In this document: positions 17,483 through 24,555 of the stretch, piece after piece
Position numbering within the stretch: the stretch's first letter is position 1
Layout: the number at the start of each line of letters is the position of its first letter
Source of the DNA: JBBIWA01 sp037439425
GTDB lineage: Bacteria; Acidobacteriota; Blastocatellia; RBC074
Assembly (NCBI GenBank): GCA_037439425.1
Contig: JBBIWA010000026.1
Span: 1-63,791 of the forward strand
Length of the DNA: 63,791 bases
Direction of reading: 5' to 3'
The notes under the pieces: generated by a model
Databases searched by the model: none
What the model was told of the DNA's origin: nothing
Seen by the model: the letters and a program-made list of their open reading frames with translations, nothing else
Translations under genes and position numbers: made by a program

Positions 17483-17655
17483 GCCTAACGCTATTATGAA
17501 AGGGCGCCCCTTGTGGTAACTTGGAACCGATCAGGATTCCAATTCACCACAAGGAGCCTTTTCATAGAACAAAGGCATGCCCCGGAGCCGCGACCAATGG
17601 TTCGCATGGTTTCGGCTAATTACCCGTCGCGGCCCGGTGATGCCTGAAGTTAGGC
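17483..17655 (+). other. attC-like integron recombination site 1
   Basis: Right core GTTAGGC at 17649-17655. The stem arm aggcatgccccggagccgcgac (17572-17593) folds onto gtcgcggcccggtgatgcct (17626-17645), leaving two unpaired bases on the left arm: G after AGGCAT and A after CCGG. These correspond to the extrahelical bases of integron attC sites. The left core is either a degenerate atagaac at 17564-17570 (site of 92 nt) or the perfect gcctaac at 17483-17489, in which case a 72-nt hairpin lies within the site. The orientation is the same as the following ORF, whose ATG is 25 bp after the core. Confidence 0.62.
17495..17566. repeat. 72-nt near-perfect inverted repeat
   Basis: The left arm begins tatgaaagggcgccccttgt (17495-17514, continuing ggtaacttgg) and its partner is the reverse complement of the right arm, which ends cacaaggagccttttcata at 17566. 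The arms of about 30 nt match with a few differences around a short loop. It is either a MITE-like insertion in attC-like site 1 or part of an unusually large site. Confidence 0.65.
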
Positions 17656-17680
17656 AGCATTGATAGAAAGGAGGTAGACA

Positions 17681-18568
17681 ATGACACATCTGATCTTCAC
17701 CTGTCTGATTGCACTAGTTGCAACAGTCCTTCTCACTGTCAACTCGGTTTCCGGACTGGCACAGGAACCGGGTGGAAATCCGCACAAGGTTAAAAGCGGA
17801 CAAGAGGCGCTCCGGGGAATCGAGAAAAAGGACATTCGCCGAGCGATCGAGAAAAAGGATATTCGCCTCGTCGTTCTCTACGATGAAGATGAAACGCCTT
17901 CTGAGCAAGTGGAAAAGCTAGCCCGTACTACTACTGAAGCTGCAACAGTAGATCTAATTTTTGCTGTCGCCAAGCTGACTAAAGCTGACGCCGCGAGGCG
18001 ATCAAATAGTGCGGCGACAGGCTCTGGCAGCGGTGTGATTCTTTTATCAGCCAAGCAAGTAGCGGGTGGGGGGCCTTGTGACAAGCCAGGTTGTGTACCA
18101 CGAGGCGGAGAGAGTTGTTTTTGTTACGACTATCTCACACTTGATCCGGTTGTGCCGAAGTGGTTTGATATCCAGGATCCAGTTTTCACTTTACCTGGTA
18201 ATTTTGGTGGTAGCAGCGGTGGCTCAGCCGGTAGTGGGGGAAGTGCTGGTGGCGGAAGCTCCGGGGGCGGTGCTGGAGGAGGTGGTGGCGGAGGCGGGGG
18301 CGCTGGTGGCAGCGGAGGAGGTAGTGGCGGAGGCGGGGGCGCTGGTAGCAGCGGAGGAGGCGCTGGTGGTGGTGGACGCTTTATGGCACCAAGTCCTTCG
18401 CGCCCCATAGTTATCCTTGTTGTTGGCGATTCGCTCCAGAGAAAGCTGGCAAGCAGAGACTGGCGGGAACACAATCAGGCCTGGTTCGAAAAGGAAGTAT
18501 GGGCGAAAATCCAGGCTTCGCCCAACACTTCCAATCTTGTCATCAAAACAAAATCGTCGCCGCGGTGA
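17681..18568 (+). CDS. Secreted glycine-rich protein, putative integron cassette product
   Basis: 295 residues of unknown family. A signal peptide (about 1-27, ending SGLAQ) is followed by a nine-residue tandem duplication (IEKKDIRRA / IEKKDIRLV; DNA units 17819-17840 and 17846-17867). A mixed alpha/beta segment comes next, then four cysteines (CDKPGC and CFC), then about 55 residues of almost pure Gly/Ser (nt 18205-18380). It ends with a hydrophilic domain beginning SPSRPIVILVVGDSLQRKLA. AAGGAGG at 17668-17674 drives ATG 17681. It sits between two attC-like sites in the same orientation, the arrangement of a gene cassette. No function is proposed. Confidence 0.8.
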   Translation: MTHLIFTCLIALVATVLLTVNSVSGLAQEPGGNPHKVKSGQEALRGIEKKDIRRAIEKKDIRLVVLYDEDETPSEQVEKLARTTTEAATVDLIFAVAKLTKADAARRSNSAATGSGSGVILLSAKQVAGGGPCDKPGCVPRGGESCFCYDYLTLDPVVPKWFDIQDPVFTLPGNFGGSSGGSAGSGGSAGGGSSGGGAGGGGGGGGGAGGSGGGSGGGGGAGSSGGGAGGGGRFMAPSPSRPIVILVVGDSLQRKLASRDWREHNQAWFEKEVWAKIQASPNTSNLVIKTKSSPR

Positions 18569-18760
18569 GATGCTGCCAACTCAGGAGGGCAGGAGGGCAA
18601 TACCTCTCGCCGAAATGATGCCGGGATAACTGGGCGGAGTGTCGGGGATTGGCAAAGAGGCCCTATTGCTGATCAGAGGATTGGCAAGAACCTCTCAGAG
18701 GCCACGCTTGAGATCGCGACAGAGACCATGAAGAGAATACGTGTCGTGTGAAGGCATCAA

Positions 18761-18823
18761 GCCTACAACCGGTTGCAGCGGACGGTCCGCTGCGCGGCCC
18801 GCCGCTGAACCGGAGCGTTAGGC
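18761..18823 (+). other. attC-like integron recombination site 2
   Basis: A 63-nt site bounded by gcctaca (18761-18767, imperfect left core) and GTTAGGC (18817-18823, perfect right core). The left arm CCGGTT-G-CAGCGG-A-CGG pairs with CCG-CCGCTG-AACCGG of the right arm, leaving G and A as the only unpaired bases, six bases apart. That is the same extrahelical pattern and spacing as site 1 and matches known attC structure. It lies 193 bp after the stop of the glycine-rich protein gene and 23 bp before the next ORF. Confidence 0.78.
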
Positions 18824-18846
18824 ATCCTACGCAGGAGGCACGGCGA

Positions 18847-19078
18847 ATGAAAGTCAAGATACTCTCGGTACGGGCGGATCAAGATTTTCAGGCGATCAGA
18901 ATAGGCGATGAGACCGGTCGACTCTCGGCAAATGAGTATTTGCAGCAGGAAATACAAAAGTTCCCCTTAATGAAGACCCGAAGATCCAAATCAGGCATGT
19001 TCAATTCGCCACCGTCTCTATAATCCCTTGGAAATTAGCTCCGTCAGGGGCAACCTGTCTATAAAGGCCCTGCGCAAG
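18847..19078 (+). pseudogene. Second cassette ORF, frameshifted
   Basis: ATG 18847, with AGGAGG at 18833-18838, opens MKVKILSVRADQDFQAIRIG and runs 58 codons to a stop at 19023. The plausible continuation lies in another frame after a C-run at 18963-18966 (LNEDPKIQIRHVQFATVSII), consistent with one lost C. The restored frame then runs into a dispersed repeat (IPWKLAPSGATCL) and stops at about 19078. No third attC is seen, so the cassette's original 3' end appears replaced by the repeat. Confidence 0.6.
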
Positions 19079-19114
19079 AGTTTCTAGCTGCGGTCGGGAG
19101 CGGCCTGTTTATAG
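19036..19114 (+). repeat. Paired dispersed palindromic repeat (REP-like), copy set 1
   Basis: Two related units, tagctccgtcaggggcaacc... (19036-19063) and tagctgcggtcgggagcggc... (19085-19114), lie 49 bp apart and both end in CTGTyTATA. The same pair occurs inverted at 45499-45575 with a 50-bp period. GCGGCCTGTTTATAG (15 nt) is identical between the two loci. Confidence 0.75.
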
Positions 19115-19321
19115 TGCGCGGCATTGCATGTTTTTCAGCTCCGTGTAGCAAAAATCGCACGCCCGACTTGAGGCTGTGGGTTGCGTCGCTTGATGGATAA
19201 AGCCAAGTCAGATCAAGACCTTGCTTTCTGGCTCATTGCCATCTCAGATGATCATAGGGACTTCGGATGTTCAGTCCTATATTCGCAGGTCGCATCCTGA
19301 GGCGGAGCCCGCCTTGGCTTG
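19115..19321. other. Spacer between repeat set and dipeptidase gene
   Basis: No open frame with recognisable protein and no clear promoter or hairpin was found here. It marks the right edge of the accessory island, before the convergent-facing M20 gene. Confidence 0.4.
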
Positions 19322-20704
19322 CTACCTCCTGAGCTTAGCAATCTCTTCAAAGTATTTCACAAACATTTTGATCCCACCTGAAGTCTGGCCCCAATCGAAG
19401 TTCTCATTCTTCGCATGGTAGCCGTGCTCTGGCAGACTCAAACCCAGGAACGTAATCGGCGCGCGCAAGTGTTTTTGCATGGTCACGACCGCACCGATAG
19501 AACCGCCTTCGCGGGTGAAAGCAGGTTCTTTGCCGAAAGCGAATTTCATCGCCGTGCGCGCTGCATCAGCGTATGGCCCGGTGAAATCGCCGAGGAAGGG
19601 CTCCAGTTTCTGAGTGGCTGCGACTTTCACATCAGGATTTTTGGTCTTGACGAAGTTGCGCACCAGGCTAACGATCTGATCTGGGTCCTGATCGGGCACC
19701 AGGCGCATACTGATCTTGGCTTCGGCGCGATGAGGCACAATGGTCTTAATGCCAGGACCACTGTAGCCGCCAACAATGCCATGCACTTCAAAGGTTGGCA
19801 GGGCCATAAACGCTTTCAGCACGTCCGCGTCATTTTTCAGATGGGGGCGAATAGATTTCAGTTCGTGCGCCTTCCGATAGCTTTTAGCGCTGAAGCCGGA
19901 ATCGAGGAAACTCTTCAGCTCAGCTTTGGTCACGGGGCGCACCTCATCATAGAAGCCTTTGATTTTGACCCGTCCTGTTTGTGCATCGTAGCAATCACTG
20001 ATCAACTGGCAGAGTTCACCGATGGGATTGCGCGCCACGCCGCCAGTCAATCCCGAATGAACATCCTTCGCGTGCGTCTCCAGAGAGAGTGTGATAGTCT
20101 GCAAACCGCGCAAACCATAAGGCACAGCCGGCCGTCCGCGCGCGATCCAGATCGTGTCGGAGACCAGGACTGAATCGGTGGCGAGTCGTTGGCGGTTCTT
20201 TTTGATGAAGTGCTCAAAGTTGGGACTGCCGATCTCTTCTTCCAGTTCCCAGATGAACTTGAAATTGAGCGGCAAGCCGTTTTCGACCGCATATCGCACT
20301 GCCAGCAGCGCCGTCAGCGCCGGCCCTTTATCATCGGTCGTGCCGCGCCCTTCGTAGCGATCGCCGACCTTGTAGAAGGTAAATGGTGCCTTATGCCATT
20401 CCGCTGGATCAGCAGGTTGCACGTCGAGATGGTTGTAGATCGTGACTGTCGGATAGCTCTTGTCAGTCACAAGCGAGCCAAAAACTACTGGATTGCCAGG
20501 GGTGGCAACGGATTCAGCTTCTGCGCCGATTCCGCGCAGATACTCGGCCGCTACTGCGCCGCAGCGTTCAATATCGCCTTTGCGTTCCGGTTCCATGCTG
20601 ATGCTGGGAATCTCGACCAGCAGGGCAAGTTTCTCTTCGAATTCATTGCGGACCTGACGAATGTATGGGTCCAGGTTTTGATAGAGCGCAGATTTCTGAG
20701 CCAT
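19322..20704 (-). CDS. M20-family dipeptidase (metallopeptidase)
   Basis: 460 residues. It has the di-zinc motifs of the family: H in NHLDVQP (about 91-97), the bridging Asp in GRGTTDDKGP (119-128), catalytic Glu-Glu in EEEIGSPNF (about 155) and a late His in GLSLPEHGYHAKNE. Cytosolic carnosinase/PepV-like dipeptidases of this kind cleave dipeptides for amino-acid recovery. No signal peptide is seen. ATG 20704 has GGAGG four bases upstream; TTG 20707 would be too close to it. It is transcribed away from the cassette island and probably on its own. Confidence 0.9.
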   Translation of the reverse strand: MAQKSALYQNLDPYIRQVRNEFEEKLALLVEIPSISMEPERKGDIERCGAVAAEYLRGIGAEAESVATPGNPVVFGSLVTDKSYPTVTIYNHLDVQPADPAEWHKAPFTFYKVGDRYEGRGTTDDKGPALTALLAVRYAVENGLPLNFKFIWELEEEIGSPNFEHFIKKNRQRLATDSVLVSDTIWIARGRPAVPYGLRGLQTITLSLETHAKDVHSGLTGGVARNPIGELCQLISDCYDAQTGRVKIKGFYDEVRPVTKAELKSFLDSGFSAKSYRKAHELKSIRPHLKNDADVLKAFMALPTFEVHGIVGGYSGPGIKTIVPHRAEAKISMRLVPDQDPDQIVSLVRNFVKTKNPDVKVAATQKLEPFLGDFTGPYADAARTAMKFAFGKEPAFTREGGSIGAVVTMQKHLRAPITFLGLSLPEHGYHAKNENFDWGQTSGGIKMFVKYFEEIAKLRR

Positions 20705-20783
20705 CAATCCTCCGGTTGATTATTTTGTCTTGTGGTTCCTCATCGCTGAGTAAGCGATAAAGCAAATCACTCAGTTTGAAGCT

Positions 20784-21050
20784 TCATTGCACCAGGGCAG
20801 GCAACAGTGAGCCGCGCCGATCAGTGGCAATGGCCCAGCCATTATCAATCCTGCCAACAAGTCCGTGGAAGTAGACCTCGCTACCCAACAAGACCAGCAG
20901 CACGTCTCCAGGTTTAAGGTCCGGATTGTGCACCCGAAAGCGAACTACAGTGGCTCGCCCCTTCTCGTGCTCCAAAGTTTCGTAGGCAAATTCGTTGAAG
21001 AGAGCGACCAGGGTTTGCGAATAGGGATTTGGTTGTGATGATTCTGGCAT
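20784..21050 (-). CDS. Small conserved-looking hypothetical protein
   Basis: 88 residues: an amphipathic N-terminus (TLVALFNEFAYETLEHEKG) then a beta-rich C-terminal half (VVRFRVHNPDLKPGDVLLVL, VYFHGLVGRIDNGWAIATDR), suggesting a small beta-barrel domain. A GAATCC-type spacer rather than a strong ribosome-binding site precedes the ATG. No family is recognised. It lies between the M20 gene and the hydrolase gene on the same strand. Confidence 0.55.
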   Translation of the reverse strand: MPESSQPNPYSQTLVALFNEFAYETLEHEKGRATVVRFRVHNPDLKPGDVLLVLLGSEVYFHGLVGRIDNGWAIATDRRGSLLPALVQ

Positions 21051-21072
21051 GGTGGATTCCTTTGTATTGAAT

Positions 21073-21158
21073 AGGGCCGCAAGCGGTAGTGAGGGTAGCT
21101 TTCACGAGGGCTCGTTGCAGAAACTACCCTCGCTACCGCTCGCGGTTCTGAATCTTTA
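21073..21158. repeat. Long imperfect inverted repeat
   Basis: ccgcaagcggtagtgagggt... on the left pairs with accctcgctaccgctcgcgg on the right: about 26-bp arms with four mismatches and a loop of about 20 bases. A related unit (ggtcgctaccgctcccggta) lies at 24534-24553, so this is a dispersed palindromic family. The right arm reaches the end of the hydrolase gene. Confidence 0.65.
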
Positions 21159-23168
21159 GCGGTTGCCTGAAGAAAGCCAGGCAACGATTGCTGCCTCCGA
21201 TAGCAGCTCTGCTTGCGCGCGAAACTCTGCTCCATCGCCGAGTGAGCGATAAACGTCAGCAATGGCCTCAGTGCGGAAAGCTCCGCCCGTGTTGTGAACC
21301 AGTAGCGGAGTCAGCGGTGCAATGGTGATCGCCGTCAAGAAATCTCCAGCGCGACGAAGACCGGGGATCGGCAACTGCTTCAGAAAGGCTTCATCGCTGG
21401 TGTTGTCAAATTGCGCTGCATCAATGATCATTCGATCTATTCTGGGAGCAAGTCCACGCGCCAGCAACGCCCACAGTCCGGCTCGTCCTGATCCCACCAC
21501 GCTGATGCGCGCGCCGCCTCTCTTCCCATTCAGATAAGCAAGCGCAGTGAGAATATCCTGCACGCGATTGGCTTCGTCGGTTCGGTTATAGGTGGTGAAG
21601 AACCGCTTGAGTTCGTCCGATAAACTCGCCGCCTTGCCGCCAGGGAAGCAGACCACTGACATCACCGTGTGTCCAGCTTTGACAAGCTGCTCGATCAAGC
21701 TGCTCTGGTAAGAAGCGCTGGCTTCGGCCAGAAGCACAAACGATTCGCTGCTTGGGGGCTTCAGCGGTCTCCATATCGTCACCGCAACGCGGTCGCCACG
21801 GCCACGCCGCGAGAGGGCAAATCGTTCCTCAGTCGCCCAGGCCAACTGATGAACTTCAGGCGTGCTGGCAATGACCTCCTCCGGTTGTGGATATTCTGCC
21901 ATCAACGAGTATTTGAGCGCGATGCCGAACTGCTCGCGGAAACGCTCAAGGCCTGGCAAATCGCGTGGCCTCGCTTCTTCCAACTGCTGCTTGCGCATCT
22001 GGATCAACTGCTGAGAAAGCAACCATTCGTCCAGCTCATTCTCTGGACGCGGCCGGCCATAAAAGACCATCAGGTCGGCCAGCGAAGCCACTCCGCCTGA
22101 TCGCTCTTTGATCGGGCTAAAATCGGCACGACCGAGTAGCCAGTGCGCAAACCATCCGTAGGCTGCCTCTCGACTTTCGCGGTTGTAGTTGTGCGGCGCA
22201 TCTATCTGCACTGCATGCACTTTCTCTTCAGCTCCGAAAAGGCGATAGATGCTGCGGATGTCAGGGTACTCGATGCGCAGTGTGTCCTTCGTCCAATCGC
22301 CCGTAGCCGAGATCAAGAGCAGCGGACGCGGAGCCATCATCGCGCCGAACTCGACGTTGTAAGTATCAATCCGCAGATTCGGCGCGTTCTCGCATAGGCT
22401 GCCGCCCTGCATATGCGCTGAGATCATATTGACTGGCGCGGCCACTTTGATACGGTCATCAACTGCTGCGAGCAGGAAGGTCTGCGTGCCGCCGCCCGAT
22501 TCTCCCGTGCAACCGATGCGCTCAGGATCGACTTCGGGAAGCGAGAGCAGGAAATCAACCGAACGGATGCTATTCCAGAGTTGAAGTCCGAGCAGATTAA
22601 TGCCCCAGAGCGCTTCTCGCTCGCCGCCGTAGCGATGGCTGATTGCTGTGCTGTCACCGTAACCGACCATGTCATAAGTGAAGACGACAAAACCAAGTCG
22701 TGCAAAATTGGCCGCACGCACCGGGCCGGAGAAGTGCTGGCTGTTTTCCAGCCGCCCATAGGTTGAATGCCCGTGCGGAGAAAGTAATCCGGGTACTTTG
22801 CCACTCACATTCTTCGGACGGTAAAGATTGCCGGTGACATAAAAGCCGGGATAACTCTCGAAATAGACCTTCTCGATAGTGTGATCGCCGCGATCAACTT
22901 TGCCGAAGAGCTGCGCCTTCAACTCGTATTTCTGTGGCATCGGCCACAGGCCGGCACTCACCAGAATCTGCCGGCGCAGGGAGCGCGCTCGCTCGCCCCA
23001 TTCCTCTCTGGTGCGATAACCTGGAAAGGTATAGGTCAGATTGAGATGGCGAATTTCAGTGGCCCGGCGATCGGTAGCAGGGACCTCTTGAGCTGGTCCG
23101 GTTTGAGACATAAGCGTAATGGTCAGCAGACAAATGCAGAGGCTGGTGATTGATCGGATGTTTTTCAT
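21156..23168 (-). CDS. Exported alpha/beta hydrolase (acetylxylan esterase-like)
   Basis: 670 residues from ATG 23168, which gives a clean signal peptide (SLCICLLTITLMSQTGPAQE); the longer upstream frame is unlikely. The first domain (about 60-400) is an alpha/beta hydrolase with nucleophile Ser in GCTGESGGGTQTF, an acid region (ISATGDWTKD) and His in DAPHNYNRES, as in acetylxylan esterase/dienelactone-hydrolase-like enzymes. The C-terminal ~250 residues form a second hydrolase-like domain with GSGRAG in place of GxSxG, probably non-catalytic. It likely deacylates plant polysaccharide or related esters in the periplasm; the substrate is inference. Confidence 0.75.
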   Translation of the reverse strand: MKNIRSITSLCICLLTITLMSQTGPAQEVPATDRRATEIRHLNLTYTFPGYRTREEWGERARSLRRQILVSAGLWPMPQKYELKAQLFGKVDRGDHTIEKVYFESYPGFYVTGNLYRPKNVSGKVPGLLSPHGHSTYGRLENSQHFSGPVRAANFARLGFVVFTYDMVGYGDSTAISHRYGGEREALWGINLLGLQLWNSIRSVDFLLSLPEVDPERIGCTGESGGGTQTFLLAAVDDRIKVAAPVNMISAHMQGGSLCENAPNLRIDTYNVEFGAMMAPRPLLLISATGDWTKDTLRIEYPDIRSIYRLFGAEEKVHAVQIDAPHNYNRESREAAYGWFAHWLLGRADFSPIKERSGGVASLADLMVFYGRPRPENELDEWLLSQQLIQMRKQQLEEARPRDLPGLERFREQFGIALKYSLMAEYPQPEEVIASTPEVHQLAWATEERFALSRRGRGDRVAVTIWRPLKPPSSESFVLLAEASASYQSSLIEQLVKAGHTVMSVVCFPGGKAASLSDELKRFFTTYNRTDEANRVQDILTALAYLNGKRGGARISVVGSGRAGLWALLARGLAPRIDRMIIDAAQFDNTSDEAFLKQLPIPGLRRAGDFLTAITIAPLTPLLVHNTGGAFRTEAIADVYRSLGDGAEFRAQAELLSEAAIVAWLSSGNR

Positions 23169-23179
23169 AGCCAGAAGAG

Positions 23180-23386
23180 TCACTCGTGATCTGTCTTGGT
23201 TCCAAGTTCTCGTTCTTTCTGTATGGCCTCGAAGTCTTCGCCCAGCCGGTCGCGAAGGAACTTGATGGATTTCACGTAAGCTTCTTCGATTTGGCGCTGG
23301 CGATACTCCTCGAAGTCCACCCACTGGCCGTTGACGAAGACTTCCAGCGCCCCGGTTTCAGGGTTTTGCCGCGTCTTGAGTGCCAT
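23180..23386 (-). CDS. Small charged hypothetical protein
   Basis: 68 residues from ATG 23386, with GGAGGAG a few bases upstream: MALKTRQNPETGALEVFVNG, then an acidic/basic helical C-terminal half (FLRDRLGEDFEAIQKERE). It ends 11 bp before the hydrolase start, so it may be co-transcribed with it. No family recognised. The longer frame upstream runs through repeat DNA and is not believed. Confidence 0.55.
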   Translation of the reverse strand: MALKTRQNPETGALEVFVNGQWVDFEEYRQRQIEEAYVKSIKFLRDRLGEDFEAIQKERELGTKTDHE

Positions 23387-23419
23387 TAATGTTTGCTCCT
23401 CCTGCGGAAAATCCTGGGC

Positions 23420-23612
23420 CGGCACGCCTCCGGCGTGCTTGGGCTCCCTCAAGCGAGCTGCTGCTTTGTTAGCGGCGATTGGCACCCACAAGGTGAACGT
23501 CCTCCGGCGTGCTTGGGCTCCCTCAAGCGAGCTGCTGCGGCAGACCAGGCACGCTAGAAGCGTGCGCTCCCAGGATCCCAGGCGCGCTCGCAAGCGTGCG
23601 TACCCAGGGCTA
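23420..23612. repeat. Cluster of palindromic repeats with a 38-bp direct repeat
   Basis: A 38-bp sequence (starting cctccggcgtgcttgggctc) occurs exactly at 23427-23464 and 23501-23538, period 74 bp. Around it lie small hairpins: gcacgcc-tcc-ggcgtgc, gcacgct-aga-agcgtgc and gcgcgctcgcaagcgtgcg. This is a repeat-built intergenic region between the small protein gene and exonuclease III. Confidence 0.75.
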
Positions 23613-23725
23613 TTTCAGGACGTTGTCAAAGACGACCTGTAAAGACTCTTCGGAACATGAACTACGAAGGACACGAAGAGAGCGAAGGGCAAAGGGGTTT
23701 TGCTCTTTGCTTATTCGCGTAATCG

Positions 23726-23757
23726 GCCGCTTACTCTCTCGAAGAGCTCTAAGCGGC
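23726..23757 (-). terminator. Stem-loop at the 3' end of the exonuclease III gene
   Basis: gccgctta (23726-23733) pairs with taagcggc (23750-23757) and the inside can pair further (ctctc / gagag-like). It overlaps the stop codon of the minus-strand exonuclease gene. No T-run follows, so termination is possible but weakly supported. Confidence 0.3.
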
Positions 23758-24519
23758 GAATTCGGCTACCACGGGCGCATGGTCTGAAGGCCGCTCAAGC
23801 GCGCGCGGCGCTTTGTCAATCCAGGCCGCCGTGCATTTGGCCTTCAGGGGTTCGGTTACCCAGAGGTGATCAATCCTGAGTCCCTGATTACGGCGGAATC
23901 TGTTACCACGGTAATCCCACCACGAATAGAATCCCGGTTCGGAATGATGCAGGCGGAAAGCGTCGAAGAAGCCCCATTGCTCGATCAGCTTCAGCGCCTC
24001 TTTCTCCGGTTGGCTGAACAGCACCTTGCCTTCCCACAATGCTGGATCGTGCACATCGCGGTCTTCCGGCGCGACGTTGAAATCGCCGCACAGTACCAGC
24101 GGTTGCTGCGGATCGCATTCTTCATCGAGGTAGCGTCGCAGTCGCTTCATCCACTCCAGCTTGTATCGGAACTTGTCCGAACCAACCTCGGAGCCATTCG
24201 GAATGTAGACATCCACTATCCTGATCGAACCAACAGTGGCGACGATCAACCGTCGTGGCGCATCTGCTTCATCATCTGGAAAGCCACGCTGCACATCGCG
24301 GCAGCTGGTCGTTGAGAGAATCGCCACGCCATTGTAAGTCGGCTGGCCGTAGACTTCAGCGAAGTAGCCAGCCTTGCGAAATTCGGCTGTCGGGAAGCGA
24401 TTATCGGGACATTTGGTCTCTTGCAGGCAGAGTACATCTACTGGATTGGCTGCCAGCCAGTCCAGCACCTGCGGCAGTCGCACCGTTATCGAATTGACAT
24501 TCCAGGTCGCTACTTTCAT
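23749..24519 (-). CDS. xthA: Exodeoxyribonuclease III
   Basis: 256 residues. AP endonuclease/3'-5' exonuclease acting in base-excision repair. Family motifs are present: MKVATWNVNSI, LQETKCPDNRFP (metal-binding Glu), the DVYIPNGSE loop, LCGDFNVAPEDRDVHDP (catalytic Asp/Asn) and RIDHLWVTEPL with final SDHAPVVAEF (catalytic His). Complete and of normal length. It can act downstream of the family-4 uracil-DNA glycosylase encoded at 5.3-6.2 kb. Confidence 0.93.
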   Translation of the reverse strand: MKVATWNVNSITVRLPQVLDWLAANPVDVLCLQETKCPDNRFPTAEFRKAGYFAEVYGQPTYNGVAILSTTSCRDVQRGFPDDEADAPRRLIVATVGSIRIVDVYIPNGSEVGSDKFRYKLEWMKRLRRYLDEECDPQQPLVLCGDFNVAPEDRDVHDPALWEGKVLFSQPEKEALKLIEQWGFFDAFRLHHSEPGFYSWWDYRGNRFRRNQGLRIDHLWVTEPLKAKCTAAWIDKAPRALERPSDHAPVVAEFAA

Positions 24520-24533
24520 AGGTCGTGCGAACC

Positions 24534-24553
24534 GGTCGCTACCGCTCCCGGTA
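24534..24553. repeat. Dispersed palindromic unit related to 21073-21158
   Basis: ggtcgctaccgctcccggta resembles the right arm of the inverted repeat at 21073-21158 (accctcgctaccgctcgcgg). It fills most of the 36-bp gap between exonuclease III and the ATP-grasp gene. Confidence 0.45.
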
Positions 24554-24555
24554 CT

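Noticed and set aside
18130..18474. Proline-rich minus-strand frame opposite the glycine-rich protein
   Set aside because: It is the reverse reading of the Gly tract; the plus strand has a signal peptide and a strong ribosome-binding site.
23427..23538. Mini-CRISPR (two 38-bp repeats, 36-bp spacer)
   Set aside because: Only two copies, placed inside a cluster of GC-rich hairpins; no cas genes in the window.
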